NCBI GenBank assembly: GCA_050331295.1 | Contig: JBHJGZ010000006.1 | Span: 496,001 to 560,000 of the forward strand | Source of the DNA: Kuafuiihalomonas sp050331295 | GTDB lineage: Bacteria > Myxococcota > Kuafuiibacteriia > Kuafuiibacteriales > Kuafuiibacteriaceae | DNA: 64,000 nucleotides | Direction of reading: 5' to 3' | Part shown: positions 34,315-42,669 of the stretch, piece after piece | Numbering within the stretch: the first letter of the stretch is position 1 | Layout: each line of letters opens with the position of its first letter | Position numbers and translations under genes: made by a program | Notes under the pieces: model-generated | Seen by the model: only the letters and a program-made list of their open reading frames with translations | Told to the model about the DNA's origin: nothing | Database searches by the model: none

Positions 34315-36974
34315 TGCGAACGTTCAACTCTATGCACACCCGGGCGCTGGCGGTTGTCGGAGGACTCGTGCTGGCCGGAGCTTTGGTCGTGGTTTCGTGG
34401 CCTGAGCGTTCGGCTCGCGGTCAGGCCCAAAAAGGCAAGCTGCTCGGCATCGCCCAGGATCGAGGACTTTCCGGCGAAGACCTGGTCTCTGCTGTATCTA
34501 CGTACCCGCGCGGTGAAGACGAGGACTTCCTTTGTCTCAATTCCGGCGGACAGGCTGGCTCGGTGATCGCCTACGCGGTGCCGTCGATGAGGGTGCTGAA
34601 ATACATTCCCACGACTGCTCCAGACTCGGCGAGCGGCTTTCGTTACGACGAGCAATCGCTCTCCGTGGCAGATCAAGGAAACATCGAGGGGCAGCGGATT
34701 TCCTGGGGAGACACGCACCATCCGGGCTTCTCAGAGATCGATGGCGCTTACGACGGCGAGTTCGCGTTCATCAACGATAAGGCCAATCCGAGGATCTTCG
34801 TCATTGATCTCCGGGACCTGGAGACAAAGCAGATCGTTCCGAATCCACTCTTCCGATCGGACCACGGTGGCGCGTTCGTCACACCTAACACCCGATATGT
34901 CATCGAAGCCTCACAATATCCGACCACGCTGGACCACGCATACGTGCCGATGACCCAAGGCAACTTCAACGGAAAGCTTCGGGGTGGAATCACCTTCCAC
35001 CGATTCGATCGAGAGAAGGGTCGGATTGACCGTGGGCGCTCATTCACGATCATTGCGCCTCCCTACGTTCAGGATCTCAGTGATGCCGGAAAGGGCGAGA
35101 GCGCCGGGTACTCGTTTACGAACTCGCTGTGCACGGAGCGATACATAGGGGGTATCGAGAAAGGACGGCCTCCCTTCGAAGCAGGATGTTCGTCAAGAGA
35201 TACGGATCTCATGCACGTCATCAACTGGAAGAAGGCAGAGGAACTCATCGCCGGCGGAAAGGGGCGCGTGATGAATGGGCACCAAGTACTCCCGATGGAG
35301 TTGGCTGCCCGAGAAGGCGTGCTCACGCTGATTCCCGAGCCAAAATCGCCGCATGGTGTCGACGTATCACCGGACGGGCGATTCGTGATCGTGGCCGGAA
35401 AGCTCGACACCCACGTCACCGTATTCGACTTTCGAAAGATAAAGTCCCTCATCGAAAACAAAGAGTTTGCCGAGCGCGACCCTTACGGAATTCCGGTCCT
35501 CGACATGAACAAGGCTATGCACGGCCAAATTCAGCTGGGCTTGGGTCCGCTGCATACCCAGTTCGACAAAAGGGAGAACATTGCTTATACTTCCTTGTAC
35601 ATTGACTCCCAGATCGTCCGGTATGACTACAAGAATCTAGAAATCTTGGACAAAGAGTCGGTTCACTACAACATCGGCCATCTGGTTTCGATGCAGGGAG
35701 ACTCAGTCGATCCACGAGGCGGCTACGTGATCGCGTTGAATAAACTTGCCATCGATCGCTTCTCTCCGGTCGGCCCGCTTCACCCCCAGAACCATCAGCT
35801 GGTCGACATCAGTGGAGACACGATGCGGTTGGTCTACGACCTTCCGCTTCCGATGGGAGAACCTCATTATACTGCATGTATCGCGACGGAAACCATCCAG
35901 CCGTTGGAGGCTTATGAGGTCGGAACGGATCCGACGACCATGGCGCGGTCCGACCTTGCGACTGAGGCCGGGCAAGAGAAGGCCGAACGAGAGGGGTCCA
36001 CCGTAACCGTTAACGGAACACTCAGTCGAGCAGGTATCGCGCCGAAGCATGTCGAAGCGGTCCAAGGCGACCAGGTCATCATGCACCTGACCAACCTGGA
36101 AACGGACGGCAACGGAACGATCGAGGTCACGGTGGGCGGAATGGGAGCCCTCAGCGTCTTCCCGCCTGGGAAAATGGCGACGCTCAAGTTCACCGCTAGC
36201 CAGGCGGGCCATTTTCCAGTGGCGGTCGCTGCGGTGGATGATGGATTTCCGACCGACGGCTACGGTCTCCTCAGCGTGCGGCCGAAAGACAGTTTCGAGA
36301 GCGAGCGCGCCAAAGAGACACTCTTGGCCTCGGCAGACCGGGAAAAACTGAGGTCCTGGGATTTTGGACGGGACATCGAGGATGAGGCACTGGCTCCAGG
36401 AGAAGCCGAGTTCACCAAATACGGGTGTGCTGGTTGTCATCAGCGCGGGCGGGAGCTCGGAGGACCGGACCTCACCAATGTTACGGTTCGTCGTTCAAAG
36501 GGCTGGCTCGTCGAGTGGATCGAGAATCCACCTGCCTTCTACGACACACCTTACGTTGAGGCGATGATCGAACGGTACGGCATCAAGATGCCGAAGCAGG
36601 GCGTTTCGAAATCGGAAGCGGAGCGGATCGTCGAATACCTGGACACGTGGAGTACGACGGCCGCGGCAACGGCCGAGTCGGATGCATCCGAGACGGCAGA
36701 ACAGGTCGACCGAACAGGCGAACCGGAAGGTCAGAGGGTCTACCGTCGAGTATGCTTTGCATGTCACGACAACGGCGTTGGCGGGGCGCCCGTTCTTGGA
36801 AACAAGGAGCTGTGGGCGCCAAGGGCCAAGAAGGGCTGGGACGCGCTCATGACAAGCGTCGAAGAAGGCTATCGCGGCAAGGTCGGCTACATGCCGGCCA
36901 GGGGTGGTTGCGGAGATTGTACAGACGAAGAGTTGGAGGCCGCGCTTCGCTACATCCTCGAGCAAGGGCGATGA
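34314..36974 (+). CDS. nosZ: NosZ-family CuZ-only subunit fused to two cytochrome c domains
   Basis: An 886-residue exported protein with a Sec-type signal (hydrophobic ~12-30; no twin-arginine), as in clade II NosZ. The propeller keeps all seven CuZ ligands: His135/His136 ('GDTHHPG'), His184 ('RSDHGG'), His347 ('KSPHGVD'), His414 ('GPLHTQF'), His456 ('NIGHLVS') and His518 ('GEPHYTA'). The cupredoxin domain (~570-655) aligns without gaps but has no CuA ligand; the C-x3-C-x3-H-x2-M stretch reads 'VAVAAVDDGFPTDGYG'. Two class-I cytochrome c domains follow: CAGCH (705-709) and CFACH (814-818), each with a later Met. This should be the catalytic N2O-reducing half, partnered with the preceding CuA protein. 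ATG 34314 shares its A with the upstream stop. Confidence 0.9.
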   Translation: MRTFNSMHTRALAVVGGLVLAGALVVVSWPERSARGQAQKGKLLGIAQDRGLSGEDLVSAVSTYPRGEDEDFLCLNSGGQAGSVIAYAVPSMRVLKYIPTTAPDSASGFRYDEQSLSVADQGNIEGQRISWGDTHHPGFSEIDGAYDGEFAFINDKANPRIFVIDLRDLETKQIVPNPLFRSDHGGAFVTPNTRYVIEASQYPTTLDHAYVPMTQGNFNGKLRGGITFHRFDREKGRIDRGRSFTIIAPPYVQDLSDAGKGESAGYSFTNSLCTERYIGGIEKGRPPFEAGCSSRDTDLMHVINWKKAEELIAGGKGRVMNGHQVLPMELAAREGVLTLIPEPKSPHGVDVSPDGRFVIVAGKLDTHVTVFDFRKIKSLIENKEFAERDPYGIPVLDMNKAMHGQIQLGLGPLHTQFDKRENIAYTSLYIDSQIVRYDYKNLEILDKESVHYNIGHLVSMQGDSVDPRGGYVIALNKLAIDRFSPVGPLHPQNHQLVDISGDTMRLVYDLPLPMGEPHYTACIATETIQPLEAYEVGTDPTTMARSDLATEAGQEKAEREGSTVTVNGTLSRAGIAPKHVEAVQGDQVIMHLTNLETDGNGTIEVTVGGMGALSVFPPGKMATLKFTASQAGHFPVAVAAVDDGFPTDGYGLLSVRPKDSFESERAKETLLASADREKLRSWDFGRDIEDEALAPGEAEFTKYGCAGCHQRGRELGGPDLTNVTVRRSKGWLVEWIENPPAFYDTPYVEAMIERYGIKMPKQGVSKSEAERIVEYLDTWSTTAAATAESDASETAEQVDRTGEPEGQRVYRRVCFACHDNGVGGAPVLGNKELWAPRAKKGWDALMTSVEEGYRGKVGYMPARGGCGDCTDEELEAALRYILEQGR

Positions 36975-36975
36975 T

Positions 36976-38205
36976 ATGGTGTTTGCGGCCGTCATCGCCG
37001 TCACGACGCTCGGGGCCGTGGACCTTCAGGAACGGGTCGATCAGCTAGGTCCGGGCGAAGTCCTGGCCCTCGATTCGACGGTGTACGCGGGCCCGGTGGT
37101 GATCGACACCCCTCTCGTAACACTCCAAGGCCAGGCAGGAACCGTCATCGACGGCGGCGGCCAACAAACAGTGGTGACCATCCGAGCCCCTGGAGTGGAA
37201 TTGAGGGATCTCGAGATTCGAAACTCCGGCCGCTCGACGATGAACGTCGATGCCGGAGTTCGGGTCCACCAGCAGCCTGACGTCAAACTGCTCCGGCTCA
37301 CTCTCCTCGACGTGGCTTTTGGCTTCGACATCTCGGAGAGCCGCAACGTCGAGATCATTTCCTGTGATGTCACGAATCGAGCCGCCGCGGTGACGGCGCG
37401 TGGCGACGCGATACGCATATTTTCGAGCGAGGATGTCACGGTAAGCGACACACACTGGCGGAACAGCCGTGACGCGGTCGCCTGGTATTCCAGAAATATC
37501 AGGTTCGAAAGAAACCGGGGCATCCAATCTCGATATAGCCTTCACCTCATGTATTCCGAGAATGTCTTCATCGAGAACAACTACTTTGAAGACAACAGTG
37601 TGGGCATCTTCATCATGTACGGAAAAGGTGTAACGGTGCTGCACAATGAGGTCCAACGCTCCCGCGGCCCAGCCGGTATCGGGATCGGACTCAAGGAAAC
37701 GGCCCAAGTGTATGTGGAAGGAAACGCGATACTCTCCTGTGCAACGGGCCTCGTCATCGACAATTCACCGTGGGGCCCGGATACGCTGAATTGGTTTCAC
37801 CGAAACCTCTTGTCGTTCAATGGCCGCGGAATCCTGCTCGCCAACGACAGACCCGGTAATCAGTTCATCGGGAATGTCATTCGGTCGAATACCGTTTCTG
37901 TCGAATCCGAGGACAGAAAGACATCGGCCAGCGTCTGGGCGAAAAACTATTGGGATGACTACGAAGGATTCGATCTCGACGATGACGGCTTGGGCGATAC
38001 GCCCCACAGACCCAAGAAATTCGGGGACCTGCTTACGGGCGAACATCCTTCGACGCGGTTCTTCGTAGGGTCGCCCGTCCTCGGATTGGTGAACCTGATC
38101 GAGCGCCTCGTACCGATAACCGACCCTTTGGTTCTTCTTGAAGACCCTCAACCCCTCATGGAACCGAAACCTCTGAAGTTCGGCCTCGAGGACCGGGATG
38201 GCTGA
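36976..38205 (+). CDS. nosD: NosD, periplasmic beta-helix copper-site maturation protein
   Basis: A 409-residue protein. It has a short signal-like N-terminus and then the right-handed parallel beta-helix typical of NosD, made of ~22-residue coils ('NVFIENNYFEDNSVGIFIMY', 'NYWDDYEGFDLDDDGLGDTP'). NosD works with the NosFY ABC transporter to deliver sulfur and/or copper for CuZ assembly. It starts one base after the CuZ-subunit stop (ATG 36976) and overlaps nosF by 8 bases. The longer open frame from 36904 lies inside the preceding gene. Confidence 0.92.
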   Translation: MVFAAVIAVTTLGAVDLQERVDQLGPGEVLALDSTVYAGPVVIDTPLVTLQGQAGTVIDGGGQQTVVTIRAPGVELRDLEIRNSGRSTMNVDAGVRVHQQPDVKLLRLTLLDVAFGFDISESRNVEIISCDVTNRAAAVTARGDAIRIFSSEDVTVSDTHWRNSRDAVAWYSRNIRFERNRGIQSRYSLHLMYSENVFIENNYFEDNSVGIFIMYGKGVTVLHNEVQRSRGPAGIGIGLKETAQVYVEGNAILSCATGLVIDNSPWGPDTLNWFHRNLLSFNGRGILLANDRPGNQFIGNVIRSNTVSVESEDRKTSASVWAKNYWDDYEGFDLDDDGLGDTPHRPKKFGDLLTGEHPSTRFFVGSPVLGLVNLIERLVPITDPLVLLEDPQPLMEPKPLKFGLEDRDG

Positions 38206-39133
38206 GATGATTGAGGCTCGTGGGCTGACGAAGACGTTTGGAAAGCTGACCGTACTCGACAGACTCGACCTGCGGGTAGGACCCGGCGAGCGCGTAGCAC
38301 TGGTCGGGCAGAACGGGTCCGGAAAGACGACATTGATTCGCTGTCTTCTCGGCCTCTATCGGTGCTCGGGAGACATTCTGATCGGCGGGCATTCGCCTCG
38401 GGCTGAGCGCGAACAGTCCCTTGCCGAGGTGGGCTTCGTTCCTCAGTTACCACCTGGATTGCGGGCCACCGTGCAGGACTACGTTCGGACTTTCAGTGCA
38501 GTGTGTGGAATGGAAGAAGGACGTGTTGCAGGCATGTGTTCGCGACTAGGGCTCGAGCTCTCGCAGGTTCGACATCGACGCTTTTCCGAGCTTTCCGGCG
38601 GGATGAAGCAGAAGCTCATGATCGCCATAGCCATAGCGCGGGCGCCGAAGCTCCTCATCATGGACGAGCCTGGAGCGAACCTCGATCCTGCCTCCCGCGC
38701 CACCTTTCTCGAGCTGATGGCGCAGATGTCGCCCGGCACGACAATGCTCCTTTCTTCTCATCGACTCGACGAGATCGCTTCCCTCGTCACACGGGTCGTC
38801 GAGGTGGACGTGGGCCGCGTCGTCATGGACGAGAAGGTGGCTGCATCCACTCACACGATGGACGGACTCGGTTCGTCGGTTCGGCGGATCAGAGTGCGAC
38901 TCGATCTCATCGAATCCAGCGAGAGCCTGACCCGCGTGCTCCAGCGCTGGGCGTTTCGTGCGGATTTGGACCCACGTCGCTGGACCGGCGAGATCGCGGC
39001 TGCCGAGCGCTTCCGGTTTCTCGCTCTCGCGACACGTCATGCTGCGAACATCCGGCTGTTCGAGATGAATGGAGAATCTGCGCTAGACGCGGCGTCGTTA
39101 AGCGAGCTGCATGATCGGGCAAAGATACCATGA
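38198..39133 (+). CDS. nosF: NosF, ABC transporter ATP-binding protein
   Basis: A 311-residue protein. Walker A is 'GQNGSGKTT' (~36-44), the Q-loop 'VPQLPPG', the signature 'LSGGMKQKLM', Walker B 'LLIMDEPG' and the H-loop 'SSHRLDE'. The C-terminal ~80 residues are the extension seen in NosF/CcmA-type ABC ATPases. It energises NosY for CuZ biogenesis. It overlaps both neighbours (nosD by 8 bases, nosL by 4). Confidence 0.92.
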   Translation: MAEMIEARGLTKTFGKLTVLDRLDLRVGPGERVALVGQNGSGKTTLIRCLLGLYRCSGDILIGGHSPRAEREQSLAEVGFVPQLPPGLRATVQDYVRTFSAVCGMEEGRVAGMCSRLGLELSQVRHRRFSELSGGMKQKLMIAIAIARAPKLLIMDEPGANLDPASRATFLELMAQMSPGTTMLLSSHRLDEIASLVTRVVEVDVGRVVMDEKVAASTHTMDGLGSSVRRIRVRLDLIESSESLTRVLQRWAFRADLDPRRWTGEIAAAERFRFLALATRHAANIRLFEMNGESALDAASLSELHDRAKIP

Positions 39134-39564
39134 AAAGACTCATCACTCTCTTCGTCTGTTTGGGCGTGTCCTTCGCTTGCGTGGACGATGGGGTTCGACT
39201 CGGGTCACCGCACTGGAACAAGACCGTTTGTTCCAGGTGCCGAATGGCGCTGACCGTACCATCCCACGCCGCGCAGATCGTCGGGCCCGGAACACAGATC
39301 CACTATTTCGACGATCTCGGATGCGCGGTGGCCTATCAGAAAAGCCATCCAAGGCTTCGAGAGGGGAAGATCTTCGTGGTCGCCCAGGATGGCTGGATAG
39401 AGGCGACCAAAGCTCGGTTCAAGGACGGCGCCGAAACGCCCATGGGGTACGGCATCATCCCTGCCAAGGCGGGAACGCTCACTTTTGAAGACGCGCGTAC
39501 GCTCTTGCTCGAACGAACATCTCGCCACCGAGCTCGGGAAACACACCCGGCCAAGGATACCTGA
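39130..39564 (+). CDS. nosL: NosL-type copper chaperone lipoprotein
   Basis: A 144-residue protein. A signal with 'GVSFACVDD' lipobox is followed by 'VCSRCRMALTVPSHAAQIV', the M-C-x2-C-R-M copper-binding block of NosL, and then 'HYFDDLGCAVAYQ'. NosL binds Cu(I) and supplies NosZ. The stop is 3 bases before the nosY start, and its ATG overlaps nosF (ATGA). Confidence 0.88.
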   Translation: MKRLITLFVCLGVSFACVDDGVRLGSPHWNKTVCSRCRMALTVPSHAAQIVGPGTQIHYFDDLGCAVAYQKSHPRLREGKIFVVAQDGWIEATKARFKDGAETPMGYGIIPAKAGTLTFEDARTLLLERTSRHRARETHPAKDT

Positions 39565-39567
39565 ACG

Positions 39568-40425
39568 ATGGATACGACGATGAAGACCGTACGATCCTCC
39601 TCGGGCTTTCGGGTTTTTTTCGGCCTGGAGCTCCGGGAGACCGTGCTTTCTCGATGGTTTCAGGTCTACATGCTCGGATTTGCGGCGGTCTTGGGTCTGT
39701 TTTTCGCGTTTGGCCTGGCGGAATCCCAGATCATGGGATTTCAGGGACTTGGTCGAACGCTTCTCACGTTCTTTCGGGCCACCTTGGTGATCTTGCCGCT
39801 GTTCGTTTTGTTGACGACAGCCCGTACACTGGTCGAAGACCGCGACTCGGGAGCATGGGAATACATGCTCGCTTTTCCCTTCTCGCTGTCGTCCTACTAC
39901 TGGGGTAGATTTTGGGGACGAGCGCTAGGGATCACGTCGCCCCTCGTCCTGGCGCTGTTCGCGGGTGGGCTCGTCGAGGCCATTCGAGGACGCGCGGTCC
40001 CGTGGGGCCTCATCGCCGGATTTGCCGCGATCGTTGCGGCGTTGGTGGCATGTTTTCTCGGCGTTGCCATGCTGATTTCGGTCACCAGCCGAGCGCAGGA
40101 GACCGCGATCGCAGGTGCCTTCGCCGTTTGGCTTTCGGTTGAGGCATTGGTCGACGCGCTCCTCTTGGGACTGTTGATCCGAGCACAGCTGAGTGCGGAG
40201 GTCGTGCTCGGGATCGCCATGTTGAATCCCGTCCAGGCCGGCCGCGTTGCATCGATCGGCTTGTTCGAACCCGAGCTTTCGATGCTGGGACCCCTCTCCT
40301 ACACCCTGCTGGATGAGCTCGGATCGGTCGGCATATTCATCTGGGCATTGGCCTGGCCCTTTGCAATTGGGCTTGCTGCGGCGGCAGTCGGACTTTGGTC
40401 CATGAAAAAGAACGACATGGTGTGA
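39568..40425 (+). CDS. nosY: NosY, ABC transporter permease
   Basis: A 285-residue membrane protein with about six transmembrane helices, of the ABC-2 type. 'ARTLVEDRDSGAWEYMLAFP' is the cytoplasmic coupling segment typical of NosY. With NosF it forms the transporter needed for CuZ maturation. ATG 39568, 3 bases after nosL. Confidence 0.88.
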   Translation: MDTTMKTVRSSSGFRVFFGLELRETVLSRWFQVYMLGFAAVLGLFFAFGLAESQIMGFQGLGRTLLTFFRATLVILPLFVLLTTARTLVEDRDSGAWEYMLAFPFSLSSYYWGRFWGRALGITSPLVLALFAGGLVEAIRGRAVPWGLIAGFAAIVAALVACFLGVAMLISVTSRAQETAIAGAFAVWLSVEALVDALLLGLLIRAQLSAEVVLGIAMLNPVQAGRVASIGLFEPELSMLGPLSYTLLDELGSVGIFIWALAWPFAIGLAAAAVGLWSMKKNDMV

Positions 40426-40438
40426 AAGGAGTCCTTCT

Positions 40439-41107
40439 TTGCTGAATCTCAAGGATAAGCATCTTCGTTGGTTGGTCTTCGCGCTTTCTGCGGCAGCGTG
40501 TGTAGCCTACGCCGTAGCCTACTTCGAGCCGATGTGGGGGTGGTATCTGTCGGCACCTCAGTATCCAGACGGTCTTGTGATGTCGGTGTATCTCGACCAC
40601 GTGGCGGGCGATACAACCGAGATCAACATTCTCAACCACTACATCGGAATGGCAAAGCTTGAGGAGGCGGCTCAGCTCGAGCGAGCGCTCGCCGTGTACG
40701 GCGTCCTCGGGATCGGGTTAATCGTTCTGCTCGGCGTCTTTCTTCCTGGTCGTCGCTACTCGAAGTACTTCTTCATTCCGTCTCTCGTCTTCCCGCTCGT
40801 TTTTCTCGGGATGATGTACTACTGGATGTATCGGTTCGGTCACGAGCTGAGTCCCGATGCTCCGGTGACAGTGCCCCCCTTCACGCCGACCCTACTTGGG
40901 CGCGGGTCTATCGGAAACTTTCAGACGCTCGGGCTTCCCGGAACAGGCTTCTACCTTGTCTTGCTCGCCGGCGTGCTGGTCGCCGCTGCGTTTTGGCTGA
41001 GGCGTCGTGTATGTTCGGGTTGCAAGGAAAAATGTGGGCTGACCTGCCCGCATTTGTTCGTCGGCTCGGACCGGAAGACCCATCCGCGGCTTCCCGTCAT
41101 GCGGTGA
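40439..41107 (+). CDS. nos-linked membrane protein with Cys-rich C-terminal tail
   Basis: A 222-residue protein with about four transmembrane helices and one conserved extracytoplasmic loop, 'EINILNHYIGM', characteristic of a family found beside NosL/NosD genes and in some copper or cytochrome-oxidase loci. The last ~30 residues ('VCSGCKEKCGLTCPH') hold four cysteines and a His, a likely metal site. It may take the place of NosB/NosR-like membrane components, but that is inference. The TTG start at 40439 is supported by AAAGGAG (40425-40431) 7 bases upstream. Confidence 0.65.
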   Translation: MLNLKDKHLRWLVFALSAAACVAYAVAYFEPMWGWYLSAPQYPDGLVMSVYLDHVAGDTTEINILNHYIGMAKLEEAAQLERALAVYGVLGIGLIVLLGVFLPGRRYSKYFFIPSLVFPLVFLGMMYYWMYRFGHELSPDAPVTVPPFTPTLLGRGSIGNFQTLGLPGTGFYLVLLAGVLVAAAFWLRRRVCSGCKEKCGLTCPHLFVGSDRKTHPRLPVMR

Positions 41108-41111
41108 CTGC

Positions 41112-42323
41112 TTGGCTTCTCCACCGACACCGATCGTGACCCGCTCGAGCGCACTGGCCTCTGCGACCGGTATGCAGCGGAAGGGGCCCGTGGTCGTACA
41201 CACGGCTTTTCGTCCGTTCTTTTTGGCCGCCGCCGCTTTCGCAAGCGTCGGGGTCCCGCTGTTGATAGCTGCTCTGAGCTTCGATCTCGGCTTCAGGCCG
41301 GCTCTACCTGTCTTCGTTTGGCATGGACACGAGATGTTGTTCGGTTTCGCAGGTGCTGTGCTTGCGGGCTTCTTGCTCACCGCAGCTCAGGTGTGGACCG
41401 GGCAGCGAACCGTTTCCGAACTCGGGCTGGTTGCCTTGGTCATCCTGTGGACCGCTGGAAGGGCGACGGCAGCCGGCCTCGGGCCTTCAGGGGTCGCCGC
41501 AGTGGTCAACTTGGCCTTCCTCCCTTGGGTGGCGGTCTTGCTCGTCCGCCCTATCGTGCGAGCCAAACGCTATCGAAATCTACCGTTTCCGGGGCTCCTT
41601 CTTTGTCTTTCCGCCTGCCAGCTCGCTATTTGGGGTTGGGCTTTGGGCTTGTGGCCGTTCGAGTGGGCGCAGCGAGGGGAATGGGTGGCTATCGATCTCC
41701 TCGCGGCCGTTGTCGCGTTGATCTCGGGTCGGATCATACCGATGTTCACGCGGAACGCGCTGGATGGTTTTAAGCCCCGTGGGACCGGCCTCATCGATGG
41801 GCTGTCTGTGGGAAGCTTCATCGTTGTCGCCAGCGTTCATGGCATCGGCGTCACAGGTTGGAAGCTGAACATCCTCCTGCTCGTTGCGGGCGGGCTATCT
41901 GTTGCCCGTATGTGGGGCTGGGGCGGGCTCCGGGCGGTCCGCAAAGCACCCTTCGTCGCGATTCTCCATGTAGGCTATGGATTGCTCGCGGCTGGATTCA
42001 TCATCGAGTCCATCATGACGGGGGTGGGCCGCCACGTCATCACGATAGGCGGGATTGGGTTCTTGTGCCTGTCCATGATGGCCCGGGTCACCCTCGGGCA
42101 TACCGGGCGAAGTCTCCAGCCGCCTGCTTGCTTTTGGCCTGGTGCTGCACTCCTGGTGGCCGCGGTCCCGATGCGGGCCGCGTGGTCGTTCGGAAACGCT
42201 TCAGGGCCGGCGACCTGGCTCCTCATATCGAGCGGCGTCGCGTGGGCGCTGGCGTTTGCGCTGTTCCTCGTGGCCTTCGGACGAATCTTGGTGACGCCCC
42301 GGGTCGACGGCGCTCCAGGATGA
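41112..42323 (+). CDS. nnrS: NnrS family haem-copper membrane protein
   Basis: A 403-residue protein with about twelve transmembrane helices. 'VVVHTAFRPFFLAAAAFASV' and 'VFVWHGHEMLFGFAGAVLAGFLLTA' are the hallmark NnrS blocks (minus their outer residues), with later 'GHTGR' near the end. NnrS relieves nitrosative stress and is induced with denitrification genes. The TTG start at 41112 is uncertain; GTG 41136 or ATG 41172 would also give the first helix. It is the last gene of the nos operon, 4 bases after the preceding one. Confidence 0.86.
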   Translation: MASPPTPIVTRSSALASATGMQRKGPVVVHTAFRPFFLAAAAFASVGVPLLIAALSFDLGFRPALPVFVWHGHEMLFGFAGAVLAGFLLTAAQVWTGQRTVSELGLVALVILWTAGRATAAGLGPSGVAAVVNLAFLPWVAVLLVRPIVRAKRYRNLPFPGLLLCLSACQLAIWGWALGLWPFEWAQRGEWVAIDLLAAVVALISGRIIPMFTRNALDGFKPRGTGLIDGLSVGSFIVVASVHGIGVTGWKLNILLLVAGGLSVARMWGWGGLRAVRKAPFVAILHVGYGLLAAGFIIESIMTGVGRHVITIGGIGFLCLSMMARVTLGHTGRSLQPPACFWPGAALLVAAVPMRAAWSFGNASGPATWLLISSGVAWALAFALFLVAFGRILVTPRVDGAPG

Positions 42324-42669
42324 GCCCAGTCTCTAAAGATTGCGGGACACAACCCCCTTTTCGCCCGGCGAAAGCTCGAGCCTATCGCACGTATCAGCCG
42401 CAACGACGATGCAGCAGCTCGGCCAGTTGCGTTCAGCGCTTGCATCCCTGGCTTCAACGTCCTTGCGCCAGCGTGCCCTCGGAACGCCGGTGCATCCAGT
42501 CCTCCTGAATCTTCGTTGCCACAACGCCGTCCTGCGGAAGTGCGCGGCGCCTGACCACCAGGGTCGAAATCGGCGTCTTCGCGCATCGGAGCGTAGGTCG
42601 GTCTGACAAAGCGGTCATCATGCGAAAGCGGTGTCGGATCGCCGAATCGCTTGTGTGCCCCCAAATTTG
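42324..42669. other. 346-base intergenic region
   Basis: Between nnrS and the mechanosensitive-channel gene. I found no gene, repeat or clear terminator; the open frames here look random. Confidence 0.4.
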
